This document shows, in pieces, positions 27,968 to 37,347 of a stretch of 64,000 bases of DNA. The stretch is from Pseudofrankia sp. DC12 (GTDB lineage Bacteria; Actinomycetota; Actinomycetes; Frankiales; Frankiaceae), in contig NZ_KQ031391.1 of the NCBI RefSeq assembly GCF_000966285.1, positions 5,890,430 through 5,954,429 of the forward strand. The letters are read 5' to 3'. Under the pieces are notes generated by a model. That model did no database searches and was not told the DNA's origin. It saw only the letters and a program-made list of their open reading frames with translations. Made by a program: the position numbers and the translations under genes. Position 1 is the stretch's first letter. Each line of letters starts with the position of its first letter.

Positions 27968-29196
27968 CCGGCGCCTCGGCCGGCCCGGCCGGGACGGGCG
28001 TCGACAGGTCGATGAGCGGCCCGATCCTGCACGTCGACATGGACGCGTTCTTCGCCTCGGTGACCCTGCTGGAACGCCCGGAGCTGCGCGGCCGGCCCGT
28101 GATCATCGGCGGTGGGACGCGCGGCGTCGTGCTGTCCGCGACCTATGAGGCACGCGCCTTCGGCGTACACAGCGCGATGCCGCTCGCCCGCGCGCGCCGG
28201 CTGTGCCCACCGGCAGTGGTGCTGCCACCTGAGCGGCACCGTTACCAGGAGGTCTCGAACCGGGTGATGGCGATCCTGCGGGAGGTCACCCCGCTGGTAG
28301 CCCCGCTCTCGGTGGACGAGGCCTTCCTGGACGTGGCCGGGTCCAGGCGGCTGTTCGGCACACCCGTCGAGGTAGCTCGGCTGATCCGTGCCCGGGTACT
28401 CGCCGAGGAGGGCCTGACCTGCTCGGTCGGAGTAGCCCCGACGATGTTCGTCGCCAAGATCGCCTCAACCCGGTCCAAACCGGACGGCCTGCTGGTGGTC
28501 CCGGCGGACGCGGTGCTCACCTTCCTGCACCCGCTGCCGACGTCGGCCCTGTGGGGCGTCGGGCGGGCCACCGAGGCGGCGCTCGACCGGCTCGGGCTGC
28601 GCACCATCGGCGACATCGCAGACTGCCCGCTTCCCACGCTGCAACGGGCGCTCGGCCAGGCTGCCGGCGCGCACCTGAACGCCCTCGCGCACGGCCGCGA
28701 CGAGCGCGGTGTGGACCCGGGGTCGACCGAGGTCAGCATCAGCGCCGAGCACACCCTCCCGGTCGACAGCGCCGACGAGAGCGCGCTGGCCCGGGAGCTG
28801 CTGCGCCTGTCCGGCCAGGTGGCGCGGCGCCTGCGTGACCGCGGCCGGGTGGCGCGGACCGTCGGCGTCAAGATCCGGCTGGCCGACTTCACCACGCTCA
28901 CCCGGGCGCGCACGCTGCGGGAGCCGACCGACGTCAGCCAGGAGATCTACCGAGGCGCGCTCGAGCTGTTCCACGAGGCGGGCCTGGCTGGCAAGGCCGT
29001 CCGGCTGGTCGGAGTCCGCGCGGCGAACCTGGCGGACGCGGGCGGTGCGGGCCATCAGCTCGCGTTCGACGAGCGGCCGGTCGGCTGGTCCCAGCTCGAC
29101 CGGGCCACCGACGCGGCGGGCCGTCGTTTCGGTGTCGGCTCGATCGGTCCCGCCAGCCTGCTGCCGCGTCAGCCCAGGCGACCGGGACCGACCTGA
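27964..29196 (+). CDS. dinB: DNA polymerase IV
   Basis: Catalytically intact Y-family translesion polymerase. Catalytic acids are present in ILHVDMDAFFASV (first Asp pair) and LSVDEAFLDVAG (Asp-Glu). Finger and thumb blocks: TYEARAFGVHSAMPLARARRLCP, SVGVAPTMFVAKIAS, LWGVGRATEAALDRLG. 410 aa from GTG 27964, which overlaps the methyltransferase stop; ATG 28012 would give a more usual N-terminus (MSGPILHVDMD) and is the alternative start. No SOS box is seen upstream, so unlike imuB/dnaE2 it is not obviously LexA-controlled. Confidence 0.93.
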   Translation: MTGASAGPAGTGVDRSMSGPILHVDMDAFFASVTLLERPELRGRPVIIGGGTRGVVLSATYEARAFGVHSAMPLARARRLCPPAVVLPPERHRYQEVSNRVMAILREVTPLVAPLSVDEAFLDVAGSRRLFGTPVEVARLIRARVLAEEGLTCSVGVAPTMFVAKIASTRSKPDGLLVVPADAVLTFLHPLPTSALWGVGRATEAALDRLGLRTIGDIADCPLPTLQRALGQAAGAHLNALAHGRDERGVDPGSTEVSISAEHTLPVDSADESALARELLRLSGQVARRLRDRGRVARTVGVKIRLADFTTLTRARTLREPTDVSQEIYRGALELFHEAGLAGKAVRLVGVRAANLADAGGAGHQLAFDERPVGWSQLDRATDAAGRRFGVGSIGPASLLPRQPRRPGPT

Positions 29197-29207
29197 GGCA
29201 AGCCGCC

Positions 29208-29261
29208 GCCGACCGGCCCTGGCAGAAGAGCGTCGACGCGGGCTCGCCCGCGGTGGTCGGC
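29208..29261. terminator. Nested hairpin between convergent dinB and DUF3040 genes
   Basis: Outer stem GCCGACC (29208-29214) pairs with GGTCGGC (29255-29261). Inside it, GCGGGC (29238-29243) pairs with GCCCGC (29246-29251). It lies between two convergent stop codons. Without a T-run the call rests on position and pairing. Confidence 0.4.
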
Positions 29262-29278
29262 CTGGATGACGGGTTCGG

Positions 29279-29671
29279 TCAGCCTTCCCAGCGACGGCGC
29301 CAGCGCTCCTCGACCCGCTCCATGAAGGTGGCGCGGGTGCGTCGGCGCGCGGCGGACCCGCCACGGCGGGGGTCGGCGTTGCGCCCGCTCATCCGGCGCA
29401 GGTCGGCCGCGCCGCGCAACGCGGCGGTCAGCATGATCGCGAAGCCGAGGATGCCCAGGATGACGGTCAGCGTGGGCAACTGGCTGAGGACGACGCCCAC
29501 CACGAGCACGGCGAGGCCGAGGACGAAAAGCACCGCGTTGCGGCGGATTCGCCGAACCAGGTAGGTGCGCGGGTTCGTGGATCGGACCGTGCTCGCGAAC
29601 TTGGGGTCGTCCTCGACGAGAGCGCGCTCGATCTGCTCGAGCATGCGCTGCTCGTTCTCCGAGAGCGGCAT
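29279..29671 (-). CDS. DUF3040 membrane protein
   Basis: 130 aa actinobacterial protein of unknown function. The family start PLSENEQRMLEQIERALVEDDPKFAS is clear, followed by two membrane helices (about 46-64 and 68-86) and a basic C-terminal tail. DUF3040 genes regularly lie between dinB and mraZ in actinobacteria. ATG 29671 has GAGGGAGGAG a few bases upstream. Confidence 0.93.
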   Translation of the reverse strand: MPLSENEQRMLEQIERALVEDDPKFASTVRSTNPRTYLVRRIRRNAVLFVLGLAVLVVGVVLSQLPTLTVILGILGFAIMLTAALRGAADLRRMSGRNADPRRGGSAARRRTRATFMERVEERWRRRWEG

Positions 29672-29996
29672 CTACGCACTCCTCCCTCGACCCCGGTCCC
29701 TCAACCCGACCAGGTCGCGGCACATCAAGCCTGCCACGTCGACCCGGTAGGACGAACCTAACCAACGATAGGCATCGGCGCGCGGGCGTGGGGGACAACG
29801 GCCATCCTCGGTACCAGCCCTTTACCTGAGGCACCTACCCGCGGGTCCATTGTCACGCACTGGCAATGGTCCGGCGGTGCGGGCTTCAGCCCGGGCCCGC
29901 GCCCGACCCGGGCACATCGGTGCCATTCGGGCGGGCGCGGGCGGTCGTCTCCAGTCGGCGTGACGCGATCGCCCATGGACGGAGCGGCCGGACTGT
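29672..29996. other. Intergenic region, 325 bases, no gene seen
   Basis: Between two minus-strand genes. Presumably holds the DUF3040 promoter and the end of the TgpA transcript. No confident ORF, RNA gene or strong hairpin was found. Confidence 0.5.
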
Positions 29997-32900
29997 CTAC
30001 GCCTGCGCCACGGGCTCACTCGGCCCTGGCTCGGGTTCGGCCTGCGCCGGGGGAGCGGACCGGACCGGCCGGCGTCGCCAGGCCCGCTCGGCCGCGCCGT
30101 ACGCCCCGGACCGGGTCGCCCGGCGCAGCATGGACGGTGGCGCCATCTGGGCGACAAGCCGGCGGCTGCGCGGGGCGACGGACAGCAGCGCGCCGACGGC
30201 GGTCGTCACGTCCGCCGCCACGGTGTCCGCGGCCTCCCCGACCGAGGTGCCGGGCGGGGCGTAACGGACCCGTTCTTCGGCCCACGCCAGCCGGGTGAGC
30301 GCCGCTCGCGCTGCCACGACCCGGTCCTCGTTCGCCTCCGGTCCGGCCGACAGGTAGCGGTCCAGCCTGGCGGTCACCATCCGGGGCGAGTCGCTGAGCC
30401 GCAGCGGGATGCCGAGGTCCGTCGCCACGTCGAGAAGCTCCGTCCAGCCGGCCCGCACCCGCGCGCTGGCCTCCGCGGCGCTGGCGGCCGGCGACGCCGT
30501 GGGACCGGCCCCTCGGCGTGGCGGGTCGCCGCCCAGCCGGCGGCGGCGCAGGACGACCCGGGCGATCGCCGGCGTCGCGAGCAGGGCCAGCCCGGCCAGC
30601 CCGATCAGCACCCATGGCAGGACGCGGAGCACGCCGTGACCAAACCCGGCCGATCCCGCCGCACCGGTCTGGTCGCCGGTCTCGAGCTGCTTCTGCCCGG
30701 GGTCCGGCTTCCAGGTGTTCGTGCCGAGGTTGAGGTTGCCCACCGGGGTCGGGTTGAAGGACACCCAGCCGGCGCCGGGCAGCCAGACCTCGGTCCACGC
30801 GTGCCAGTTGCCCGTCTTGTACAGCAACGACCCGTCCGGCTGCGGAACATCGGGGGTGTAGGCGTAGCCCTCCGCGACGCGGGCCGGGATCTTCAGCGTT
30901 CTGGCCAGGACAGCCATCGCCGTCGCGTAGTGGTTGCAGAAGCCGGTGTGGGTGCTGAACAGCAGGTCGCTGACCGTGCCCACCGGGGCGTTCACGTCAT
31001 AGCTGAACGGCGCGGCGGTGAGGTAGCGCAGCAGCGCTTCGGCCTTCGCGTACGTCGTGGTCGCCTGCGCGGTGACCGTCTCGGCCTGTTGGCGGAGGCG
31101 CGGGTCGAGGTCGGCCGGCAGAGCCAGGTCGGCCCGCAGCGCGGCAGGGGCCGGCCCGGCCTTGGCGAGCTGGGCCGGGGTGGGGTTCGGGACCTGCGCC
31201 TGCACCGTGTAGACCGCGCCGGCAGCCGTTGTTCCCGGACCCGCGTAGATGGTGCCGGTCGACTGGTGGACCTGCCAGGAGCCCGCGAGGCCGTTCACCG
31301 ACGTCGCCACCGCGGGTACCGGCAGCTCGGACTCGTGGAAGCCGGGGTGCACGGAGACCGTGGCGGTCAGCTTCGTGGTCGCGACGCCGGCGGGTGGGCC
31401 GGGCAGGCCGTGGTCCAGCGGGCGGTCGCCGGACGCGGGCAGCGCCTGCTCGGTGAAGCCGTTCGTGCCGTTGAAGTCGTCCAACGCCGTCTCGCGCAGG
31501 AAGACGTTCCGGAACGCCTCGGGGTCCGACGTGCGCACGCTCAGTCGTGGTTGGGACAGATCGCCACCCTGCAACGCCTGGGCGAGGTCGCCCAGCGAGT
31601 GCCCGGAGGACTGCGCGGAGCTGCCCTGGTCCGTCTGGGACCCACCCGGGTCGGTGCTGGCCGGCTGGCTCCCGGTCGCGTCGGGCGTCGGCTGCTGGGT
31701 CTGGCTGCCCGCGTCGGCCGGCGGCGTGACCGGCTGGTCGTCACCGCCGGCGTAGGACGGGACGGTCACGCCGTCGGTACGCGGCGTCGGCTCGAACGCG
31801 AGCCATCCGGTGCCGGGCAGCCAGACCTCCGGCCACGCGTGTGCGTCCCCGCCGCGGATCAGGACGCTGCCGTCGGACTGGCGCTCGCCGCCGATGAAGC
31901 CGACGGCCACCCGCGCGGGAATCCCGAGCGCGCGCACGAGCAGCGTCATCGCGGAGGCGAACTGCTCGCAGTACCCGGTCTTGGTGACGAACAGGAACTG
32001 GTGGAGCGCGTCCTGGCCGGTCGGCGCGCCGTTGAGGTCGTAGTGGAAGGACCCGCCGCGGAAGTAGTCCTGGATCGCGCGGACCTTGTCGAAGTCGCTC
32101 GTCCTGCCGCTGGTGATCGACAGCGCCAGCTGCCGGACCTGCGGGTCGAGGCTCGCGGGCAGCTTCGTGTCGTAGTCGATGTCGGCCGGCACCGGGCCCT
32201 TGGCCGTCTGCTCCTGGCGGCTCGGCACCGGCTCGGCCGCCGAGACGGTGTAGGTGGAGCCCGCGGCCGAGCCCTTCGGGTTGAAGATCGTCTGGCTGGC
32301 CTTGTCGAGCAGCCAGTCCGAGCTCAGGCCACGCACCGAGGCCGGGATCCACGGGGCCGGCAGGAAGTCCTCGCTGTAGCCCGGTTCGATCGAGATGGTC
32401 GCGGTCACCGAGCGTGTGTCCACACCGTCCGGCGGGCCGGGCAGCCCACGGCTGGACACCGGGGCCTTGGGGTTGCCGCTCAGCTCCCGCAGGTTGAACG
32501 ACTGCCGGACGGCGTCGTAGTCCTCGAGCGCCACCGTCCGCAGCTGGACCGATCCGGTCCCCCCACTGGACCGAACCGTCAGCAGCGGCTGCTGCTGGTT
32601 GACGTGCAGCCGGTCCTGCAGCGTCACCATCGGCCACTGCACCGTGGTCCTGGTGCCGATCGGGCCTGTGTTGCCGGTGGGCCCGTTGTTGCGGTGCATC
32701 AGCCCGTGGCTGTCCAGCGAGGGAAGCGCCAGCGGTGCCAGCACCGCGAGCACCAGCGCGCCGAGGGCGACCCGGCCCGCGAGACCGCCTAGCCACAGCT
32801 GAGTCCTGCCCTCACCGCGGGTCGTCACCAGCCGGCCCCAGCGGTCCACGACCGTCCGGCCGTCCAACAGCAGCAGGGCGAGGAAACCGAGCACGCCGAG

Positions 32901-33497
32901 CGTGAACGGCCCGGCGCCGACGCCGTGCGGCAGCACCGCCGCCGGGACCGCGAACAGGCCTAGCAGCGGCAGGCCGGCGAGGGTCGGGCGGCCGGCGGCC
33001 ACCAGCAGGTCGACGACCAGCGCGACGAACGCGGCGCCGAGCACCGTCAGCACGACCAGCCCGGGCCGGCTCGGCACCGGCGCGGCCAGCCGGGACATGT
33101 CCGCGCGGCCGCTGGACATCAGGTCCAACAGGTGGGTGAAGCTGGCACGCGTCGGCACGAAGCCGAGCCAGGCCTCGGACCGGGCGCACAGCACGGTCAA
33201 CGTCAGCAGCAGGCCGGCCAGGCTGAGCACGACGGTGGCCGACGGGCCGAGACCCAGGGCGCGGCCGAGCGCCGCGAGCCCGACGACCGCGAGCACCGCG
33301 AGCAACACCGGCCCGAACCACCAGAAGAACCCGTCGAACAGCGGGCGCAGCGAGCTCGCGCACAGCAACGACGCGAGTGCTCCGACCAGCGTCGGGACGG
33401 CCTGGCCGCGGGACGCGCCGCGCCGGGCCACCGGGGCGGCCCGCCGGCCCGCGGATCGGCCCGGCGCGGGCCCGCGGACGGTCACCGGCCGGGTCAT
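29997..33497 (-). CDS. TgpA-like transglutaminase with two tandem ectodomains
   Basis: 1,166 aa; relatives are usually about 700-800. The N-terminal 255 residues hold about six membrane helices (DUF3488/TgpA_N type). Then come two consecutive copies of an extracellular unit (beta-rich lead-in plus transglutaminase core). Core 1: GYCEQFASAMTLL (Cys near 507), GGDAHAWPEVW (His near 551), then FEPTPR. Core 2: GFCNHYATAMAVL (Cys near 852), GNWHAWTEVW (His near 898), then FNPTP. A Gln/Ser/Thr-rich linker (about 590-640) joins them. A last membrane helix (about 960-980) and a DUF4129-like cytosolic tail follow. ATG 33497 overlaps the DUF58 stop (ATGA). Probably acts on cell-envelope proteins. Confidence 0.9.
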   Translation of the reverse strand: MTRPVTVRGPAPGRSAGRRAAPVARRGASRGQAVPTLVGALASLLCASSLRPLFDGFFWWFGPVLLAVLAVVGLAALGRALGLGPSATVVLSLAGLLLTLTVLCARSEAWLGFVPTRASFTHLLDLMSSGRADMSRLAAPVPSRPGLVVLTVLGAAFVALVVDLLVAAGRPTLAGLPLLGLFAVPAAVLPHGVGAGPFTLGVLGFLALLLLDGRTVVDRWGRLVTTRGEGRTQLWLGGLAGRVALGALVLAVLAPLALPSLDSHGLMHRNNGPTGNTGPIGTRTTVQWPMVTLQDRLHVNQQQPLLTVRSSGGTGSVQLRTVALEDYDAVRQSFNLRELSGNPKAPVSSRGLPGPPDGVDTRSVTATISIEPGYSEDFLPAPWIPASVRGLSSDWLLDKASQTIFNPKGSAAGSTYTVSAAEPVPSRQEQTAKGPVPADIDYDTKLPASLDPQVRQLALSITSGRTSDFDKVRAIQDYFRGGSFHYDLNGAPTGQDALHQFLFVTKTGYCEQFASAMTLLVRALGIPARVAVGFIGGERQSDGSVLIRGGDAHAWPEVWLPGTGWLAFEPTPRTDGVTVPSYAGGDDQPVTPPADAGSQTQQPTPDATGSQPASTDPGGSQTDQGSSAQSSGHSLGDLAQALQGGDLSQPRLSVRTSDPEAFRNVFLRETALDDFNGTNGFTEQALPASGDRPLDHGLPGPPAGVATTKLTATVSVHPGFHESELPVPAVATSVNGLAGSWQVHQSTGTIYAGPGTTAAGAVYTVQAQVPNPTPAQLAKAGPAPAALRADLALPADLDPRLRQQAETVTAQATTTYAKAEALLRYLTAAPFSYDVNAPVGTVSDLLFSTHTGFCNHYATAMAVLARTLKIPARVAEGYAYTPDVPQPDGSLLYKTGNWHAWTEVWLPGAGWVSFNPTPVGNLNLGTNTWKPDPGQKQLETGDQTGAAGSAGFGHGVLRVLPWVLIGLAGLALLATPAIARVVLRRRRLGGDPPRRGAGPTASPAASAAEASARVRAGWTELLDVATDLGIPLRLSDSPRMVTARLDRYLSAGPEANEDRVVAARAALTRLAWAEERVRYAPPGTSVGEAADTVAADVTTAVGALLSVAPRSRRLVAQMAPPSMLRRATRSGAYGAAERAWRRRPVRSAPPAQAEPEPGPSEPVAQA

Positions 33498-34834
33498 CGG
33501 GGCAGCCCCAGACCGGGTGCCTCGGCGGCGCCCAACGGCGGCGCGGCGTCGGGGTGCCCGGTGGGGGAGGAGGCCACGGCACCAGGCGCGGGCACGCGGG
33601 CGAACCGGGCGGCCGGGCCGGACAGCCGGGGCCAGTCGTCGGCGATCCGGCTGCCGAGCCCCGAGATCAGGACCCGCCAGCCGGCCCGGGAGAGGGCCAG
33701 CTCGCAGCCGGCCAGGTCGGCGCTGGCCCTGGGCTCGGCGCCCCAGCGGCCCAGGTCGACGAGCACCGCGATGGCGGGCGCGTTGCGCGGGCGCATCGCG
33801 CCGAGCCGGCGCGCCACCTCCGGCGAGGTCCGGCCGAGGACCATGACGAGCATGCCGCCGTCGCCACCGGCCACGGCGGCGTACGCCGGGCGCGGGTCTG
33901 CCTCCGTCACCTGGGTGATGACGGCGAGCTCGTCCAGCAGCGGCCCTGGGTTGCGGGCCGGGACCGCGGCCGCGAGCCCGCGGTGGGTGACGAGGCGGAC
34001 CCCGTAACCGCTGCGGGCCAGGTGCGTGCCGATCGAGCCGACGGCGCTGACCGCCCACTCGAACGGCGACGCCGGCCCCACGTGGTGGCCCCAGGAGCCG
34101 AGATGGTCGTCGAGCAGCAGGGTCGCGCCACCGAGGCGCGGGGTGTCCTCCCTGCGCACCATCAGCTCGCCGGTCTTCGCGGTGGTCCGCCAGTGCACCC
34201 GGCGCAGGTCGTCGCCGGACCGGTAGGGCCGCGTCGTCGCCTCGTCGTCGCCCTTCAGCGCCGACCGGCGCAGTACCGACGCGGCGGCCTGCGGCAGCGA
34301 CCGGGCACCTGGCAGCTGTTCGATCGCCGGCGTCACCACCAGGTCGTCGCGGCTGCGGAAGGCCCGGGTCAGCTCGCAGAAGCCGAACGGGTCGGCGAGC
34401 CGGATCGACATCGGGCCGAGCTGGTAGCGCCCGCGCAGCCCGGCGCGGATCTCGTAGGACAGGTCGCGGGTCCCGCCCGGCTCGATCCGGTCCACCACGA
34501 ACCGGGCCGGCGCGGCGAGACCGTCCGGCAGGTTGTCCTCCACGAGCAGCACCGACGACGGCAGCCGCGACATGTTGTCCAGCCGGACCCGCACCTGGGC
34601 GGCCTGGCCCGCGGTGACCCGGGGCGGCTCGATCCGGCGGGTGCAGGCCAGCCGGTAGCGGGTCCTGGAGACGAACAGCGCGGCGGACACTGGCAGCAGC
34701 ATCAGCAGCAGCGCCACCCGGAGCAGGTCCTGCTCGCCCAGCACGATGGCCGAGACGGCACAGGCGCCGCCGGCGGCCAGGAAGGACCGTCCCCGGGTGG
34801 TCAGGCCGCGCAGGGCGGCGGCGAGGTCGCGCAC
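33494..34834 (-). CDS. DUF58 domain membrane protein (second copy)
   Basis: 446 aa. Two N-terminal membrane helices (about 16-34 and 37-55), a beta-sandwich (RIEPPRVTAGQAAQVRVRLDN), then the DUF58 signature RPYRSGDDLRRVHWRTTAKTG (about residue 200-220) and the VWA-like remainder (ATLLLDDHLGSW). GTG 34834 is ten bases from the MoxR stop; ATGA overlap to TgpA. With MoxR and TgpA it forms the standard actinobacterial module next to mraZ. Confidence 0.9.
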   Translation of the reverse strand: MRDLAAALRGLTTRGRSFLAAGGACAVSAIVLGEQDLLRVALLLMLLPVSAALFVSRTRYRLACTRRIEPPRVTAGQAAQVRVRLDNMSRLPSSVLLVEDNLPDGLAAPARFVVDRIEPGGTRDLSYEIRAGLRGRYQLGPMSIRLADPFGFCELTRAFRSRDDLVVTPAIEQLPGARSLPQAAASVLRRSALKGDDEATTRPYRSGDDLRRVHWRTTAKTGELMVRREDTPRLGGATLLLDDHLGSWGHHVGPASPFEWAVSAVGSIGTHLARSGYGVRLVTHRGLAAAVPARNPGPLLDELAVITQVTEADPRPAYAAVAGGDGGMLVMVLGRTSPEVARRLGAMRPRNAPAIAVLVDLGRWGAEPRASADLAGCELALSRAGWRVLISGLGSRIADDWPRLSGPAARFARVPAPGAVASSPTGHPDAAPPLGAAEAPGLGLPR

Positions 34835-34844
34835 CGCTGGGCCG

Positions 34845-35879
34845 TCAGCGGCCGCGACGCTGCTGTGGCCGGGGGGCCGAGCCGGGTCGGGGAATCGGGG
34901 TGCGGGCGATGATGTCGGTCAGCAGCCGGGCGGTGATGTCGATGACCGGCTCGCCGGACAGTGCCACCTCGGGCTGCAGCAGCAGCCGGTGGGCGATCAC
35001 GGGTACCAGCAGCGCCTGCACGTCGTCCGGCAGCACGAAGTTGCGCCGGTCGAGGGCCGCCGCGGCGCGAGCGGTGCGGATCAGGTGCAGCGCCGCCCGG
35101 GGTGACGCGCCCAGCGAGACCTCGGGGTGGCGGCGGGTGGCGCCGACCAGTTCGACGATGTACTGCCGGACCTCGTCGGAGACGTGCACCGTCCGGACGA
35201 GCGAGATCATCTTCACGATCTCGGAGGCGGACGTGACCGGGACGACGTCGTCCAGCGGGTCGGCGGTGCCGTGGCTCTCGAGCATCGCGAACTCGGCCGC
35301 CGGCGACGGGTATCCCATCGAGATGCGAGCGGTGAACCGGTCGCGCTGCGCCTCGGGGAGCGGGCGGGTGCCCTCCATCTCCACCGGGTTCTGGGTCGCG
35401 ATCACCATGAACGGCGACTCCAGCCGGTAGGTGATGCCGTCGACGGTGACCTGGTGCTCCTCCATGCACTCCAGCAGGGCGGACTGCGCCTTCGGCTCGG
35501 CGCGGTTGATCTCGTCGCCGACGACGATGTTCGCGAAGACCGGGCCTGGCCGGAACTCGAAGTCGCGGGTGCCCTGGTTGTAGACGCTCACGCCGGTGAC
35601 GTCACCGGGCAGCAGATCAGGGGTGAACTGGATACGGCGCACCCGGGCGTCGATCGACCGGGCCAGCGCCTTCGCCAGCATCGTCTTGCCGACACCGGGC
35701 ACGTCCTCGATGAGCAGGTGGCCCTCGGTCAGCAGCACGGCCAGCGCGGTCCTGATCGCCTCCGGCTTGCCGTCGATGACGGCTCCCACGGATCGCAGGA
35801 TTCGATCGGCGACATCGGTCAGCTGGCCGACATCGCCGGCGGGGTCACGCCAGTGCAGTATTCCGGGCTCCGTCGCCAC
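34845..35879 (-). CDS. MoxR-family AAA+ ATPase (second copy)
   Basis: 344 aa. Walker A EDVPGVGKTMLA (about residue 60), Walker B VVGDEINRAEPKAQSALLECMEEHQV, sensor ATQNPVEMEGTRPLPEAQRDRF, and lid GASPRAALHLIRTA. GTG 35879 has GGAGG about eight bases upstream. It heads the MoxR-DUF58-TgpA module and is divergent from mraZ, 632 bases away. About one-third identical by eye to the first MoxR copy, so it is a separate subfamily rather than a recent duplicate. Confidence 0.94.
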   Translation of the reverse strand: MATEPGILHWRDPAGDVGQLTDVADRILRSVGAVIDGKPEAIRTALAVLLTEGHLLIEDVPGVGKTMLAKALARSIDARVRRIQFTPDLLPGDVTGVSVYNQGTRDFEFRPGPVFANIVVGDEINRAEPKAQSALLECMEEHQVTVDGITYRLESPFMVIATQNPVEMEGTRPLPEAQRDRFTARISMGYPSPAAEFAMLESHGTADPLDDVVPVTSASEIVKMISLVRTVHVSDEVRQYIVELVGATRRHPEVSLGASPRAALHLIRTARAAAALDRRNFVLPDDVQALLVPVIAHRLLLQPEVALSGEPVIDITARLLTDIIARTPIPRPGSAPRPQQRRGR

Positions 35880-36511
35880 GTGGGCCCCCCTCCGGGATCA
35901 GCGGATGCGGCCCCCGATGGGAGCTGTCCTCGCCCGAGTGTGACATCTCACCAGCCGATCTCGTTGTCCCAGGGCGAGGAAGCCCACCAGGACGCGGGAT
36001 TTCCGCGCCGTATCGGGGTCGCGTGGTGCGCCGTAGTGCCTGGCGTGGCCGATGGTGGTCCGCGCCGCCCACCTATTAGACGTGCTGGTAATGCCGCCGT
36101 GTGCCGTAAACCCGGGCTGCTGCTGCCTCCGTGGAGACCTGGCGGCCTACCGGGAAGCGGTGCGAGCCACGGCGGGAGCGAGGGCGTGGCCAGGGGCTGA
36201 GCGGTCGTTGGCTGTCCTCGGCCAGGCCAGGACTGGCCGGCCGAGCCCCTGTTCGCGCGGGCCCTCGGGAAAGGGCCCGCCGCCCGGAAACGCGGTGGGG
36301 AGGGGGGTGGCTCGTCGGGGTGTCGTGGGGGTGCTAGGTGGGGGGCAGTGGGGTACAGTGGCGCGCAGTGGGGGAACGGCGATCGGCTGGTGGCCTGTTT
36401 GCGGCACCCGTGCGCACTCGGGATCTCGGCGGGGTCCGGATCTTCGAGGTCTCGGACCGACCGGACGGGGCCGGCCCGTGACTCCGCCCTGGTAGGCGAG
36501 GAGGGGCGCCG
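35880..36511. other. 632-base divergent regulatory region between moxR and mraZ
   Basis: No convincing gene. It holds a perfect 8-bp hairpin (GCGGGCCC 36257-36264 with 36273-36280) and the MraZ repeats (separate entry). Promoters of both flanking operons must lie here; I could not fix -35/-10 elements with confidence. Confidence 0.6.
36338..36373 (+). promoter_or_regulatory. MraZ operator: 10-bp phased GTGG repeats
   Basis: GTGG occurs at 36338, 36348, 36358 and 36368, exactly one helical turn apart, three of them as GTGGGG (the third is GTGGCG). One more GTGGGG is at 36325, out of phase. MraZ in other bacteria binds direct GTGGG-N5 repeats upstream of its own gene, so this should be the autoregulatory site of the dcw operon. 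Confidence 0.8.
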
Positions 36512-36943
36512 GTGTTTCTCGGTAGCCACTCGCCACGCCTGGATGACAAGGGCCGGCTCACGCTGCCCGCGAAGTTCCGCGAGGAGCTGGAAGGAGGACT
36601 CGTGATTACCAAAGGACAAGAACGCTGCCTTTACGTGTTTCCGATGGCCGAGTTCTCCAGAATCAGCGAGTCGCTGCGCACCGCGCCGGTAACGGCGAAG
36701 TCGCTGCGCGACTACAGCCGAGTCTTCTTCTCGTCGGCCAACGATGACGTTCCCGACAAGCAGGGCCGCATCACGATCCCGCCGGCGCTGCGCGAGTACG
36801 CGGGGCTGACCAGGGACTGCATCGTCAACGGCGCGAACACCCGGGTCGAGATCTGGGATACCGGGCGCTGGGCGGCCTATCTGACCGAGCAGGAGGAGAG
36901 CTTCGCGGAGCTGTCCGAGGAGGTGCTGCCCGGCGTCATCTAG
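36512..36943 (+). CDS. mraZ: Transcriptional regulator MraZ
   Basis: AbrB-fold DNA-binding protein that autoregulates the dcw cluster. 143 aa with both conserved DxKGR-type motifs: [15 protein letters not shown] (about residue 10) and [18 protein letters not shown] (about 80). GTG 36512 has GGAGG upstream. It is first in the cluster; its operator lies 140 bases upstream. Confidence 0.97.
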   Translation: MFLGSHSPRLDDKGRLTLPAKFREELEGGLVITKGQERCLYVFPMAEFSRISESLRTAPVTAKSLRDYSRVFFSSANDDVPDKQGRITIPPALREYAGLTRDCIVNGANTRVEIWDTGRWAAYLTEQEESFAELSEEVLPGVI

Positions 36944-37347
36944 CGCCCGGCGGGACGCGTCCGGCCGGCACGACACCCATGGCCCTGGATCGTGATGCCA
37001 CCTGGAGCGCGCCAGGCATCCCCCAGCGCTCCCCATCGCCCGCCGCCAGGACCCGTGGCGGGCCTAGCCGGCCAACGGGCCCACGGTCAGGCAGCGGCCA
37101 CCGTCCCCGGTGGCCTTCCGGCCCACCACGGGCCGCGCGTGCCGAGTTCCCCCCGCCCGCCACCGGATGCCACTTCCCCGGCGTCCGGCGGCCCGGCGGG
37201 GCGGGACCTGGGCGCGGGCCGCAGCCGGCCCGGTGCCGCACGGACGGGCCGGTCGTGGCCCACCGGGCGCCTGCCACCGGGCAGGCCGCCAGCGGCGTCC
37301 GGCGGACGTGTCCAGCCGCACGCGACTGTCGAGAAGGGCGGCGACTG
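36944..37347. other. 404-base gap between mraZ and rsmH, no gene seen
   Basis: C-rich sequence with no supported ORF: the rsmH frame is open through part of it but lacks any start codon with a ribosome site. It may hold a second promoter for the division genes. No strong hairpin. Confidence 0.45.
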
